64,000 nt of DNA from Tolypeutes matacus (Eukaryota; Chordata; Mammalia; Cingulata; Chlamyphoridae), in NCBI GenBank assembly GCA_026826555.1, contig JAKSZT010054396.1, positions 20,828,887-20,892,886 of the forward strand, read 5' to 3'. Position numbers and translations under genes: made by a program. A model generated the notes under the pieces. The model had not been told where the DNA came from. It saw nothing but the letters and a program-made list of their open reading frames with translations, and did no database searches. Positions 1 through 10,875 of this stretch are shown here, in pieces. Position 1 is the first letter of the stretch. Every line of letters begins with the position of its first letter.

Positions 1-162
1 CTTCAGTATGTGTTCATCAATTGTAACAAATGTACCACACTAATGAAGGATGTTATTAATGTGGGAAAGTGTGGGAGGGAGAGGGAATGGGTCATATGGG
101 AATCCCCTATTTTTTTTTATGTAACATTTATGTAATCTAAAGCTTCTTTAAAAATAAAAATT
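1..162 (+). mobile_element. L1 3' end, long-3'UTR subfamily (cut by window edge)
   Basis: The stretch matches the terminal part of the L1 3'UTR seen at 58200-58395: shared blocks are TGTTCATCAATTG, ACTAATGAAGGAT, CATATGGGAATCCCCTAT and ATGTAACATTTATGTAATCT, followed by an A-rich tail near 150-162. Its body lies left of the window. Minus-strand L1 ORF2 sequence starts immediately after the tail, so this copy probably inserted into the larger L1 at 163-7055, whose remaining 3' part should then lie beyond the left edge. Confidence 0.75.
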
Positions 163-2845
163 TTGGCTTTTCAGTTCCCCTTACCCTTCCAAATAAATTG
201 GTAATTGACTTTTTCCATTTCTGCAAAAAAGGCTGTTGAGATTTTATTGAGATTGCATTGAATATGTAAATCAGATTGGGAAGAATTGACATTTTAATGA
301 TATATAGTCTTCCAATCCATGAACAAGGAATGTCCTTCCATTTATTTGAGTCTCTTTAGGTTTCTTTTAGAAATGTGTTATAGCTTTCTGAATATAAGTC
401 CTTTATGTCCTTGGTTAAGTTTATTCCTAAATATTTGATTCTTTTAGTTGCTATTATAAGTGGAATTTTTTTTCTGATTTTCTCCTCACTTTGCTCATCA
501 GCAGTGTATAGAAATGCTGTTGACTTTGGCATATCAAACTTGTATCCTGCCACTATGCTGAACTCGGCTATTAGTTCTAGTAGCTTTGTTGTGGAGTTTT
601 CAGGATTTTCTAGATATAGGATCATATCATCAGCAAATAGTGAAAGTTTTACTTCTTCCTTTCCTATTTGGGTCCCTTTTATTTCTTTATCTAGCCTAGT
701 TGCTCTAGATAGAACATCTAGCACAATATTGAATAACAGTGTTGACAGTGGGCATCCTTGTCTTGTTCCTGATCTCAGAGGGAAAGCTTTCAGTATGTCA
801 CAGTTGAGTACAATGCTAGCTGTAGGTTTTTCACATATGCACTTTCTCATATTGAGAAAGTTTCCTTTTATTATCTTTTTTTTTTTTTTTGGAGTGTGTG
901 TTTTATCAAGAAAGGATGTGGTAGTTTGGAAACTACCTTTTCTCCATCAATTGAGAAGATCATGTAATTTTTCTTCTTCAGTTTATTCATGTGGTTTATT
1001 ACACTAATTGATTTTCTAGTGTTGAACCACCCTTGCATACCTGGGATAAAACCCATTTGATCATGGTGTATAATTCTTTTAATGTGCTTTTGGATTCAGT
1101 TTGCAAGTATTTAGTTGAGGATTTTTGCCTCGATATTCATTAGAGATATTGAAATGTAATTTTCTTTTCATCATAGTATCTTTATCTGGTTTTGGTATTA
1201 GGGTAATGTTGGCTTCATAGAATTAGTTTGTGAGCATTCCTTCCTATTAATTTTTTTGGAAGAGCTTGAGCAAGACTGGTATCAGATCATCTTTGAATGA
1301 CTAGTAGAATTCACCTCTGAGGCCCTCTGGTCCTGGGCTTTTCATCTTTGGGAGATTTTTTTTTTTTTTTTTTTTACCGGGAGGTACCGGGGATTGAACC
1401 CCGGTCTCTCCATATGGTAGACGGACGACGAACCTTTTGAGCCACATCCGTTTCCCTTTGGGAGATTTTTGATGCTTGTTTCAATCTCTTGCCTTGTGAT
1501 TCTTTTGTTGAAGTCTTCTATTTATTCCAGGGTCAGTGAAATTGTTTGTGTGTTTCTAGGAATTTGTCCATCTTGTCTACATTTTCTAGTTTGTTTGTTT
1601 GTTTGTTTTTTTTGGTGTACAGTTGTTCATACTATCCTCTTATGATCTCTCTTATTTCTGTGGAGTCAGTGGTAATGTCCTCCCCCCTTCATTTCTGATT
1701 TTATTTATTAGTGTTTTTCTTTTTTTTCCTTTGTCAGTCTAGCTCAGGATTTGTCGATTTTATTGATCATGTCAAAGAATCAACTTTTGGTTTTGTTGAT
1801 TCTTTCAATTGTTTTTTTTGTTCTCAATTTCATTATTTCTGCACTGATCTTTACTATTTCTTTGCTTCGGTTTGGTTTGGGATTAGTTTGCTGTTCTTTT
1901 TCTATTTCCTCCAGGTGTGTAGTTAGGTCATCAATTTGACCTCTTTCTTCTTTTTAAATGTAAGCATTGAGGGCTATAAATTTCCCTCTCAGCACTGCCT
2001 TTGTGGTTTTCCATAGATTTTGATACATTGTTCTCATTTTCATTCATCTCAAGATATTTCTGAATTCTCTTGCAATTTTTTCTTTGACCCACTGATTATA
2101 TAAGAGTGGGTTGTTTAATCTCCGTAGTTATTAATTTTCCCTTTTTCTGTCCGTTATTGATCTCCAGCTTCATTCTGTTATGATCAGAGAAAGTGTTTTC
2201 TATAATTTCATTCTTTTTACATTTATTGAGACCTGTCTTGTGAACCAACATATGATCTATCCGTGAAAAGGACCCATGAGTGCTTGAAAAAAACGTATAT
2301 ATTGCTGTTTTGGGGTGCAATGCTCTATAAATGTTAGGTTCAGTTCATTTATCATATTATTCAAGTTCTCTGTTTATTCTCTGGCCAGATGTTCTATCCA
2401 ATACTGAGAATTGGATACATTGAAGTCTCCAACTACTATTGTAGAGACATCTATTTCTCTCTTCAGTTTTGCCAGTGTGTGCCTCATGTATCACGGAGCA
2501 CCCAAGTTAGGTGCATAAATATTTATTATACTTATTTCTTTTTATTAATATACAATGACCTTCTTCATCCTTTAAAACAGTTTTGCATTTACAATTATTT
2601 TGTCCAATATTAGTATCGCTCTCCAGCTCTTTTTTGGTTACTTTTTGTGTGGAATATCTTTTTCCAACCTTTCACTTAAAACCTAGTTGTGTCCTTATGT
2701 CTGAGGTGAGTCTCTTGTAGACAGCATACAGATGGCTCTTATTTTTTTTATACATTCTTTCAGTCTTTTGCTTCAGGAGTTCAAGCCATTAACCTTCAAT
2801 GTTATTACTGAGAAGGCATTACTTACTTTGCCCATTTTGTCCTTT
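163..2845 (-). pseudogene. L1 ORF2 (endonuclease and reverse transcriptase), decayed
   Basis: ORF2 encodes the L1 endonuclease and reverse transcriptase. The longest open piece, 164 residues at 356-850, covers the RT core: RQGCPLS, then the catalytic motif FADDMILYL with both aspartates kept, then the [14 protein letters not shown] thumb region (here [12 protein letters not shown]). A 61-residue piece at 871-1056 holds the upstream [11 protein letters not shown] block. The end of the endonuclease domain is at 2096-2320 (YTFFSSTHGSFSRIDH, then SDHNRMKLE). Frames change between these pieces and a SINE sits at 1361-1456, so the protein cannot be made. Host C-terminal ORF2 sequence left of position 163 is not visible. 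Confidence 0.85.
1361..1456 (-). mobile_element. DAS-type SINE with 14-bp target duplications
   Basis: In sense this 96-bp element begins GGGAAACGGATGTGGCTCAA, passes the conserved CCATATGG block, carries a B-box GGTTCAATCCCCGG and ends in an A tail (T run at 1361 on the plus strand). The host sequence TTTGGGAGATTTTT is duplicated at 1347-1360 and 1457-1470. It is a tRNA-derived SINE of the armadillo DAS family, mobilised in trans by L1. It sits inside L1 ORF2. Confidence 0.93.
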
Positions 2846-3058
2846 GGCTTCTATTGTCATATCTTACTCTTGTCCGTCTTTTTACCCTTTAATTTACTTT
2901 TCCTAATCACCTTCATTTCTACACTCTTCTCCAAGTCTCTCACCCTTGTTTTTCACTCTCAGGCTGCAGCACTTTCTTTAGTAGCTTTTGCAGTTCTGGT
3001 CTTTTGATTACATACCTCTCAGTTTTTGTTTGCTTGTGAAGACTTTAAATTTACCCTC

Positions 3059-3500
3059 TGTGATGGTTAGGCTAATGTGTCAACTCGGCCAAGTAGTTGT
3101 GTCCAGGTGTTTGTTCCAGCAAGCACTGGGCTAATTGTAATACAAGAGCATTTATGGAATTCAATCACCAGTGAGTTTACTGCGTGGATGGCTGATTACA
3201 TCTGCATCAATCAGGGAGATTACATTATCAATGGGTGGTGCTTTTATCCAATCAGTTGAATGACTTAAAAGTGGAAGTGATTTCAACATTCAGAGAGAAT
3301 TTCCCAGCTCGTCGTTGGACAGGCAACTTCTCCCAGAGACTCATCAATGACCTTTCATCTGAGCCCCTGGTTTGCAGCTTGCCTGAGGAACCTGGACTTG
3401 TGCGTCCCCACGGTCGCGTGAAAGACTCTTTTAGAGTTCCATATTTTTTCACAGATATCTCCTGCCGATTCTGTTTCCCGAGAGAACCCTGACTAATACA
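3059..3500 (+). mobile_element. Solo LTR, MaLR-like, with 5-bp TSD
   Basis: The 442-bp block starts TGTGATGGTTAGG and ends GACTAATACA, the TG...CA ends typical of LTRs. CCCTC occurs at 3054-3058 and again at 3501-3505, a 5-bp duplication as expected for ERVL/MaLR integration. L1 ORF1 sequence continues on both sides. The start and end resemble mammalian MaLR-type LTRs from memory; the exact subfamily is not certain. No internal retroviral sequence is present, so it is a solo LTR. Confidence 0.8.
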
Positions 3501-4065
3501 CCCTCATTTTTGAAAGACAGTTTTGCCAGATAAAGAATTCTTGGCTGGCAGTTTTTCTTTTTCAGTACCTTAAATGCATCATACCACTTTCTTCTCACCT
3601 CCATGGTTTCTGATGAGAAGTTGGCACTTAATCTTATTGAGGTTCCCTTGCATGTGATGCTTTGCTTTTCTCTTGCTGCTTTCAGAATCCTCTCTTTATC
3701 TCTGATACTTGTCATTCTGAGTGGTAGGTGTCATGGCATAGATCCATTCATATTTAATTCTGTTTGGGTACATTGTCCTTCTTAGATGTTGATATTTATG
3801 TCTCTCATAAGGGTTGAGAAGTTTTTGGTCATTATTTCCTCAAATATTCTTTCTGCCCCTTTTCTATTATCTTCTTCTGGGACACCAATAACATGTGTGT
3901 TTGTATGTTTCATAATGTCATTCAGTTCCTTAAGACCCTGTTCCTTTTTTTCCATTCTTTTCTCTTTCTCTTCTCCTATCTTTTCCAGTTCAGATATTCT
4001 GTCCTCAGAATTGCTAATCTGTCTTCGAGCAATTCAAATCTGCTGTTATTTGCCTCTAATGTATT

Positions 4066-4629
4066 ATATATAATACAGTATATATAATCCAGTCCCAGAA
4101 TACGCCTCCCTGGGGGGTACCCAGAAGAGCTGGTGATAGAGAAAGGACCCACATTTCTGACTTTTTATGTATATGAAATTTATTTTATTCTGTTGGGTCC
4201 CTTCCGTCCCACTTTAGTTTATTTGTATTATTTTTATAACTTGAATTTTGGATTTTGGGTTGCATACATACCACCAAGGTGATTCTTTTAAAGCAAAAGA
4301 TGAGGGTGAGGTGGGGGAGACCAGTAGGCTTTTCTCCCCCAATGCCACCCTGAGCACGCTGTGCTTTTGGAAGGGACCGAATCACTGCCACTCTGAGAGG
4401 CAGTCCCCAGTGACCCTCCAGTCCCCCACAAACAGCACTACTGAGATTTGGGGCCTTGCCTTTGGTGGCATACTCACACTGATGAAAGCAGCGGCCTCAC
4501 AGATTGGCAAACCCCACACCCCACACGCCCCCATGCCCCAGCCTGCTGATGTGTGGGGTCCGGCCATACATGTGTGTTTTGTTTTCTTTTTTAAATGGTT
4601 ATAAATGTAGTGACTTTAAATATAAATAT
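4066..4629. other. GC-rich single-copy segment within the insertion
   Basis: About 560 bp with a GC-rich core (roughly 4300-4580) that resembles none of the L1, SINE or LTR copies in this window. No gene is recognised; open frames on both strands here are short and mutually overlapping. It lies inside the TSD-bounded insertion and is the part of the proposed 3' transduction that could be traced to its source locus. Confidence 0.5.
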
Positions 4630-4698
4630 TTTTAGGAGAACCCAGGACCTTGTACATGGGACGCAAGCATTTAACCACTGAGCTACACCTGCTCCCTT
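4630..4698 (-). mobile_element. Older DAS-type SINE, diverged
   Basis: In sense the block reads GGGAGCAGGTGTAGCTCAGT, then a weakened CCATGTACAAGG block and a B-box-like GGTCCTGGGTTCTCC, matching the DAS core with several substitutions. It abuts an AT microsatellite that probably grew from its A tail or from the neighbouring L1 tail. No target duplication was found. Confidence 0.75.
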
Positions 4699-4739
4699 CT
4701 AATATATATATATATATTTAGTTATATATATATATATTT
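4699..4739. repeat. (TA)n microsatellite
   Basis: Two TA runs separated by TTTAGTTA. It lies between the SINE and an older L1 3' end and plausibly arose in an A-rich retroposon tail. Confidence 0.85.
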
Positions 4740-5238
4740 TAAACAAATCAATTTTATTAATACATATTAATAAAGCATACAATTCATCCAAAATGTACAA
4801 TCAATGGTATTTGGTATAATCACATAGTTGTGCGTTCATCACTTCAATCATTATTAGAGCATTTTCATTATTTCAATAATAATAATAAACAAAAAACAGA
4901 CAAACAAGAAAATTTCTCACATCTCAATCTCTCTCTGTTTTCCCCACTGTACATCACTGCTGTTTCTGGCTATTCTATTCAAAGTGTATAATCCATGGCT
5001 TTTAGTATAATCATAATGTTGCCACATTCATCATCTCAAAAATTTTAGAACAATTTCATTACTCCAAAAAGAAAGACTCCACACCCTTTAGCATTCCTTC
5101 TTCAGACCTACATAACCATTAATCTCATTTAATCTTTATAAATTGATTTGTATTTCCATTTTATATAAAGGGAATCATACAATATGTAGTACTCTGTTTC
5201 TGGTCTCCTTCACTTAGTATAATGTTTGGGTTGTTTGG
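4740..5238 (-). mobile_element. Old L1 3' end (L1M-like)
   Basis: The minus strand gives the classic mammalian L1 3' end: a degenerate CTAAGTGAAGGAGACCAGAA block that closes ORF2, GTATGATTCCCTTTATAT, then AATGAAATTGTTCTAAAATT and an AT-rich 3'UTR. It is more diverged than the adjacent L1 at 5239-6062 and its end meets that copy's poly(A), so it was downstream of it before mobilisation. Confidence 0.7.
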
Positions 5239-6062
5239 TTTTTTTTTTTTTTTTTTTTTTTTGTCTGATATTAACATTTTGTAACATTAACTTACATTTG
5301 TTCAGCTTCAAAAAAAAGTCATATATGCAATTCTACCCATATTCATATTTCACATAATATATTTATATTTCACATACTATATTTAGTCCATAATACGGCA
5401 ATCATACAGTATTTGTCCTTTTCTCTCTGGCTTGCTTCAGTCAACATAATGTCCTCCAGGTTCATCCATCTTGTCATATGTTTCATGACTTCATTTCTTC
5501 TTACCACTGCATAATATTCCATCATGTGTATACTCCACAATTTGTTTATCCATTCATCAGTTGATGGACACCTGGGTTGTTTCCAACTTTTGGCTATCCT
5601 GAATAACGCTGCTATGGACATCAGTGTGCAGATATCTATTTGTGTCACTGCTCTCAGTTCTTCTGGATATGTACCTAGCAATGGTATTGCCATCTGTATT
5701 CAACTTCCTTAGAAACTGCCAAACATTCCTTCACAGTGGCTGTACCATTCTACATTCCCACCAACAGTGAATAAGTATTCCTGTCTCTCCACATCCTCTC
5801 CACCTTTTACAGTTTTCAGACTTTTTAATAGAAGCCAGTTTAATAGATGTGAAGTGATATCTCATTGTAGTTTTGATTTGCATTTCCCTAATCGCTGCTG
5901 ATGTTGAACATTTTTTCATGTACTTCTTTGATGTTTGTATTTCTTCTTTGGAAAGTTGTCTTTTCAAGTCTTTTGCCCATTTTTTAATCGGATATTTTGT
6001 CTTTTTATTGTTGAGTTGTATGATCTTATATATCATGGGTATTAAACCCTCATTGATATGTG
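5239..6062 (-). mobile_element. 5'-truncated L1 with short 3'UTR
   Basis: The minus strand encodes the ORF2 C-terminus: a piece at 5731-6036 ([21 protein letters not shown]-like, [32 protein letters not shown]) and a piece at 5370-5693 (AIPLLGTYPEEL, then [12 protein letters not shown], then EYYAVVRRNEV). The Cys/His motif C-x3-C-x7-H-x4-C is kept. The 3'UTR is only about 105 bp before a T run at 5240-5262. Truncation is at the TSD near 6062. Frameshifts separate the pieces. Confidence 0.85.
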
Positions 6063-6329
6063 TCTAATGTATTTTTAATCTCATTCATTGTGTCTTTCAT
6101 TCCCATACACTCTTGTTACTTTTCTTTGCAGGCTTTCAAATTGTTCTTTAGGCTCATCCAGTGTCTTCTTAATATCCTTTATCTCTTTAGTCATATTTTC
6201 CTTCAATTCTTTGAATTGATTTAGGAAAATTGTTTGATTATTATTGATGAGTTGTCTTAAATCCTGTATCTCTTCATGATATTTGGTTCATTCCTTTGGC
6301 TGGGTCATTTCTTCCTGTTTCCTAGTATG

Positions 6330-7055
6330 GCTTGTAATTTTTTGCTGATGTCTAGGCATCTGAATATGTTGGTGAATTTCCTCTGATGGTCAGTTTCTTT
6401 CCCTGGCCTACTGTTTTAGTTTTTTTTTTTTTTTTTTTTTTTTTTTCTTTTCCCACAGCTCTTCCTTGATTTTTTGGTTCAACTTGTTCTAAGTCTTTAA
6501 AATTGCCCAGCTTAAATTATCAAAATTGGGCACAGATTTTCTTCCAGGGCTAGGACTAAAGAGAGACCTAAATGCAGTTGTTCTTCTTGCAGTTTCCTGG
6601 CTGCCAGCCAATGGTTCTTACCAGAGCATCTTACCCAGAGGTGTTTCTTTCAACCTCTGCTTTCCTGTGTTTCTGGTTTGGCCAGAGCCAATATTCAAAG
6701 CAGATTCTGCTGACCTAATTCACTGAAGAGAAACCTTGCAACTCATCCTCCCTCTTCCCTTGTAACAGCTGACGGGGAGGAAGATGTCTGTTCTCCTCTC
6801 AGTTTGCTGCAGGAGCCAGAGGATGGGAGCTCACCCTGGCCTCAACAGGGGGGCAGGGGGGTGGTGGTAACTCATGTTTGTTATTTCAGGTTCTTTGTTT
6901 CTCTGTTCCTCACCCTCCTGGGAGTTATGTAGCACTGTCCTGGTCTGCTGACCCCCAATGCAGGTCCCTCTGACAGCTTTTGGCCTTTCTCTGTTGTTTT
7001 TGTGAGACAGTTGAGCTGCCTGCCTATACTGATGCAATCTTCCTGGAACTCCAAA
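6330..7055 (-). mobile_element. L1 5'UTR segment
   Basis: This is the region upstream of ORF1 in the minus-strand L1. It is more GC-rich than the coding part, with a G-run near 6847-6868 on the plus strand, and has a long T run at 6420-6446. The part next to ORF1 resembles 32800-32940 of another L1 copy (shared order of CTTGTTC/CTTATTC and CAGATTTTC blocks). It should hold the L1 internal promoter, but I cannot point to a defined binding site. The outer end near 7055 is estimated. Confidence 0.55.
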
Positions 7056-7209
7056 GTGCCTTTTTATAAGCTAGTCTTCAAAGTCACACATCAGTACTTC
7101 TATTTTATTCTATCCATCAAGAGTGACTCACTAAATCCAGCCCACATGCAAATAGAGGGGAATTAGTTTCCACCTCTCAAAAGGATCAGTATTTAAGAAT
7201 TTGTGGACA

Positions 7210-8450
7210 TATTTTTTAAGCTACTTTATCTTTCTATTTCTTGAGTTGAGTACTTTTCAATTATTTTCATTATCTCAATCTTTAATATGTTTTTATAGTG
7301 ATAAATTTTCCTCTGTGCACTACTTAAATGTATCACACAAATTCTGATATGCAGTCTTTTTGTTATTTTTGCTTATTAGATATTGTGCTGTTTGGGTTGG
7401 ATTTCCTTTTTGACCCAAGATTTGTTTTTGTTGTTGTTGTTGTTTCTCTCTTTTTTTTTTTTTTTCCCCAAGATTTGTTTAAGAGAGACTTTTGGTGCAC
7501 TTTTTTGTTTCTAAGTGGTTTTTTTTTATTTTGTTTTGCTTTTTGTTGTTGTTTTGCACTGTGATCAGAGAATGCTGTCTGTACTATTTCTAGTTTTCGG
7601 AATTTATTAAGGCTTTCTGTGGCATGATATATAATTAATTTTGTGAATGTTCCATTGGCACTTGAAAAATAATTTTCTGTTTCCTGAGTAAAGCGTTTGA
7701 TATCTAATTTGTATATGTATGTTTGTAAATTAAATTTACCATATTTATTATAGAAGTTCGGTTTTCCCTAAACTTATATATCTTTTTGCTCAATCTGTCA
7801 TAGTACAAGTATTGAATTAAAACCTCTACTTCTAACATGTTCTTTTTCTCCTTGTATTTCCTGTACTTTTATTTTTGTTGTTGTTTTAAAGTCCAGTAAC
7901 TTTCCTAGGCTATGTCTCAGTGTGGGCTATTCTGTATCAGTTTTCCCTGGAATGAGATATGCTCTTTCTTATGTAGATGCAGTCTTCTTTTATTTTAGAA
8001 AATTTTTCTTGAATTAGATTCTTAAGTATTTGATTGTGATTCAACATTTTCTTCTTTAGCACTCCAAATATGAATATGTTTCATCTCCTTTGTCTATCCT
8101 CCATATCTTTTTCCTTTTTAACTCTTTCACTTTTGTTTCACTTATTTTACTTTCTCCTCATTTCTATCCTCTAAGTTCCCTCCTGTGTTTTTAGCAGTGT
8201 CCTTGTCTTCCTTGTGCTCCTTTTAAATCCACTTTGATTTCTGTGATGGTTTTATATTTTCTGTCAAGCTTTTTTCTGAATTCTTTCAGCTCTCATTTCA
8301 CCTCCCCCTCTGTGGCCTTATGATCTCCTCTCTAAATGCATGCATCTCTGATTTGTGTTCTTTCTTCATAGACCTAATTGCTTCACCAAGCATTTTAAGT
8401 TGATGGCACAGTGTTTGGTCATTATATTTACCTTGTGGCAATATTTTTCT
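7210..8450 (-). mobile_element. Old L1M/HAL1-like remnant
   Basis: On the minus strand 7210-7810 resembles a diverged L1 ORF2 endonuclease-to-linker region (positions of TTTGACCC, GTGATCAGAGAATG and AATGTTCCATTGGCACTTG match the order seen at 2030-2300). 7990-8400 resembles ORF1 coiled-coil sequence. ORF2 followed closely by ORF1-like sequence with missing middle parts suggests an old, deleted copy. The exact subfamily and outer borders are uncertain. Confidence 0.55.
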
Positions 8451-9544
8451 GGTGAGTATTCTTTGTCTCATTTGTTTGATTCTTTTCCTATACTTATATA
8501 CTTTCTAATTGTTTCATTTTTATATTTCATCTTTGCAATATTAATTTTTCCTGGACCAGATATTTGCAAAAGATTCGTGTTGAGGGAGGGCCAGGGCCAA
8601 ATGAAAATTTTATAATGTTGCAGACTTTTATATGTGCATTTGCTTTACTTGAGCCAATGAGGTTAAGCCACTGTGAGGTTTTTCCAAAGCAGTTACTTTT
8701 CTCCCCTTCTGCCACAGAGACAGACTACTTCCTGCAAACATTACTCTTCTCAGTGATTTCTCTTTTAGCTTCACTTTTTCTTCTGCTAGGAATAAGACCA
8801 AGTTAAGGGAGCTACTGTCACCAGCATGTGCACCCTATTTCTGTTATTGCTCATGAAGATTAGGTTTTGCCCCTCTGAATAGGCATGTCGAAAAGTGTGT
8901 TTTGTTGTCTCTTTCCAAGATCTGTTCAGCAGTATCCTCCCTCTATATGCATTCTTAATTAATCTCCACTAATTTTGACAACTCTTCTACCTATGTTATA
9001 GTTTAAAGAGTTTTAGCTGTTTCTTAGATTCACCTGAAATGGAGTTTGTCTTTTTCTTTTTCATTCTCCTTGATGTTTTTAAATATTTTCTAGGAAGAGA
9101 AATGCTGACTTTTTCACCCTCTACAAATCCAAAGTCTCGTTCATCCTTTAAAAATTACTTTTATTTGGATATGTTTTATAATGCTCATAATACATTAGAA
9201 TATCATTACATGTATAAAATTCTTATATGAATTAAATTTATTTATTACAAATATTAATTTGTAACATAAATATGTTAAGTTGCATGCTTCTCAAATTTTT
9301 ATTTCTGAGATAATTGATCAAAAAATCTTAGAGAATACTGAGGTCAAGAAAATAAATGTATTCAATGCTGTAATAGAGGTAGATGCCTAAGGATATTGGA
9401 CCAGAGAGAAGTAACATCTTCTTCTTGTAAGCTTAGATAGACTATCATACACTATGTGAGCAATGTGCATTGAGGGAAAAAAGGGTTTGAGAAGTGATAC
9501 CTTGTAGAAATGTAATAATAATAATAACATACTTTTTGCAGTTT
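8451..9544. other. No gene seen; AT-rich, possibly L1-derived
   Basis: About 1.1 kb without a convincing reading frame or recognised repeat. 8450-9100 may be the 5' part of the old L1/HAL1 remnant to its left, but I cannot confirm it. The rest is AT-rich single-copy sequence. Confidence 0.4.
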
Positions 9545-9735
9545 GATAATATAATAGTTTACAAAGCACTTTCACATAAATTATTTTATTTGATCCTCTA
9601 AATGACCTATTGAAGGAGATATTATTATGACTTTTTTTACAATATGAAAAATGAGGCTTACAGCAATCAAATGACTTGAGTCCACACAGTTGAATGTCAA
9701 CCCCTGGTAACTGGAGCCCTCTTTTACTGCCTAGG
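9545..9735 (-). repeat. MIR (ancient tRNA SINE)
   Basis: Contains the reversed MIR core: CAAAGCACTTTCACATAAAT, TTTGATCCTCTAAATGACC, then AATGAGGCTTACAGCAATC and a CACACAG block, in the order typical of minus-strand MIR. Confidence 0.7.
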
Positions 9736-10760
9736 ACTCAGAAAACTGTCATTTCTCTAAATAGAATGTGGACCCATAAAAAACTCTGGAGTCCTGCAGT
9801 TTAAGAAGCTGCCAAATAATAGAACTTTCCTAATAAAAACATGTCTTCTGAATTCTATTTTTTTATGAGATGGAAGCAGAAAGAGATGTCAATTTCTTCA
9901 AATACTTGAAGTAAAAAGAGGGAAGCTTTCAAAATCTTAGATTTGGCTTCACAGCATAAAAAGAAGATGTGGTTTATTCATTCTCCAGTTTATTTGACCA
10001 ATGTATGTGTTGAAGGCAGGTCACTAAACCCAAAGAGGATTTTGGAATGAAATCTGAAAAACAATCTAATTCTCTTTGTTATCATACACATTTTATTTTT
10101 CTCCTCATCCAGTGTTCAGATGACCAGTGGCTTGTTATCAAGTCAATTACTATTTGAGAGTAAATCAAATAGCCATCAGTTAAAATGTCAGCATAACTTC
10201 ATTCTTTTGAAATGAACTGCCTCTTCAATAATTTATGCTAAAGCTGGTGGCCATACGCTATGCTGTCAAATACTTGAAACTTCTATCACTTCTAAATATA
10301 GCTTAGGTACAGCAAAGTGTGTCTGACCCAAAATACCTAGGTGATACTTTATTGGATTCTTGGTACAGTGAGAATGTGTGTGCCTCTCTGCGTGTATGTC
10401 TGCTAGAGAAGGCACAGGACAATTGTGAATAGATTAGTTCTGATCCAAGATTTTAAAAGATTTATAAATGACATTTGAGTTAGTCATCATCTAAAACCAT
10501 GACCAATTGCTTTCACAAATTTATGAACTCTTAACTATTTGAATGAGATTTCTTTTTAATATATTTAAAGAGAATTCCAATCACAGGTAGCTGAGAGATT
10601 TTTCCAACAAAGATTTTGAAGGTACTATTGAATATTTGGAAAGGCTTGATTTTCTAAATAAATTCTAGGCTTTGGAATACCTTGCACTCTTTCCTTGATA
10701 AATATTCTTGTCTAGAAAGTGTTCATATTTTGCTGCTAAAAGACAAGTTGCCATGCTATA
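9736..10760. other. Single-copy DNA, no gene seen
   Basis: AT-rich sequence with no long open frame on either strand and no repeat I recognise. Confidence 0.5.
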
Positions 10761-10761
10761 A

Positions 10762-10875
10762 GAAGGAAGGAAGGAAGGAAGAAAGGAAGGAAGAAAGGAA
10801 GGAAGGAAGGGAGGGAGGGAGGAAGGGAGGAAGGGGGGAAGGACAAGGGAAGGGAAGGGAAGGTGGGAGGGAGGA
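10762..10875 (+). repeat. (GGAA)n polypurine microsatellite
   Basis: An interrupted run of GGAA/GGAG/AGAA units over about 110 bp, purine-only on this strand. It makes a low-complexity Lys/Glu/Gly-rich open frame (10682-10900) that is an artefact of the repeat. Confidence 0.95.

Larger units (their letters stand above)
4066..5238 (-). mobile_element. Candidate L1 3'-transduced flank
   Basis: The L1 ORF1 sequence TCTAATGTATT is duplicated at 4055-4065 and 6063-6073 and brackets 1,997 bp. The right part is a 5'-truncated minus-strand L1 with its own T run (sense poly(A)) at 5240-5262. Everything left of that, 4066-5238, is not that L1: an older L1 end, an AT repeat, a DAS-SINE and GC-rich single-copy DNA. 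One event copying L1 plus downstream DNA explains this best. The sense AATAAA-like motif near 4182-4192 could be the downstream poly(A) signal used. The terminal tail is AT-rich rather than pure A. Confidence 0.6.
3000..6330 (-). pseudogene. L1 ORF1 (RNA-binding protein), split by two insertions
   Basis: ORF1 makes the L1 RNA-binding chaperone. The C-terminal domain is recognisable at 3504-3715 on the minus strand: an AAREKQ block, then RLSANFSSETMEVRRKWYDAFKVLKKKNCQPRILY in pieces, then AKLSFKNEG. The coiled-coil part lies at about 3900-4065 and continues at 6063-6330 beyond a 2.0 kb insertion. A solo LTR (3059-3500) interrupts the last part of the frame right after AKLSFKNEG. The assignment comes from family resemblance and from the same order of blocks in the other L1 copies of this window. 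Confidence 0.75.
163..7055 (-). mobile_element. L1 retrotransposon, near full length, interrupted
   Basis: Read on the minus strand this is 5'UTR (about 7055-6330), ORF1 (about 6330-3000) and ORF2 (about 2845-163); the ORF2 C-terminus and 3'UTR are outside the window. The 5' end near 7055 resembles the L1 5' end at 38885 (shared TTCCAGGAA(A)GAT block), which suggests the copy kept its promoter. It is broken by a DAS-SINE (1361-1456), a solo LTR (3059-3500) and a 2.0 kb L1 insertion (4066-6062). ORF1 and ORF2 pieces align across each insertion. Frameshifts and stops make it inactive. Confidence 0.85.

Noticed and set aside
405..1007. 200-residue plus-strand frame
   Set aside because: Antisense of the L1 RT region read at 356-1056 on the minus strand.
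1381..1456. tRNA gene-like sequence with A and B boxes
   Set aside because: It is a SINE: it has an A tail and target duplications, and the anticodon region and acceptor stem are not conserved.
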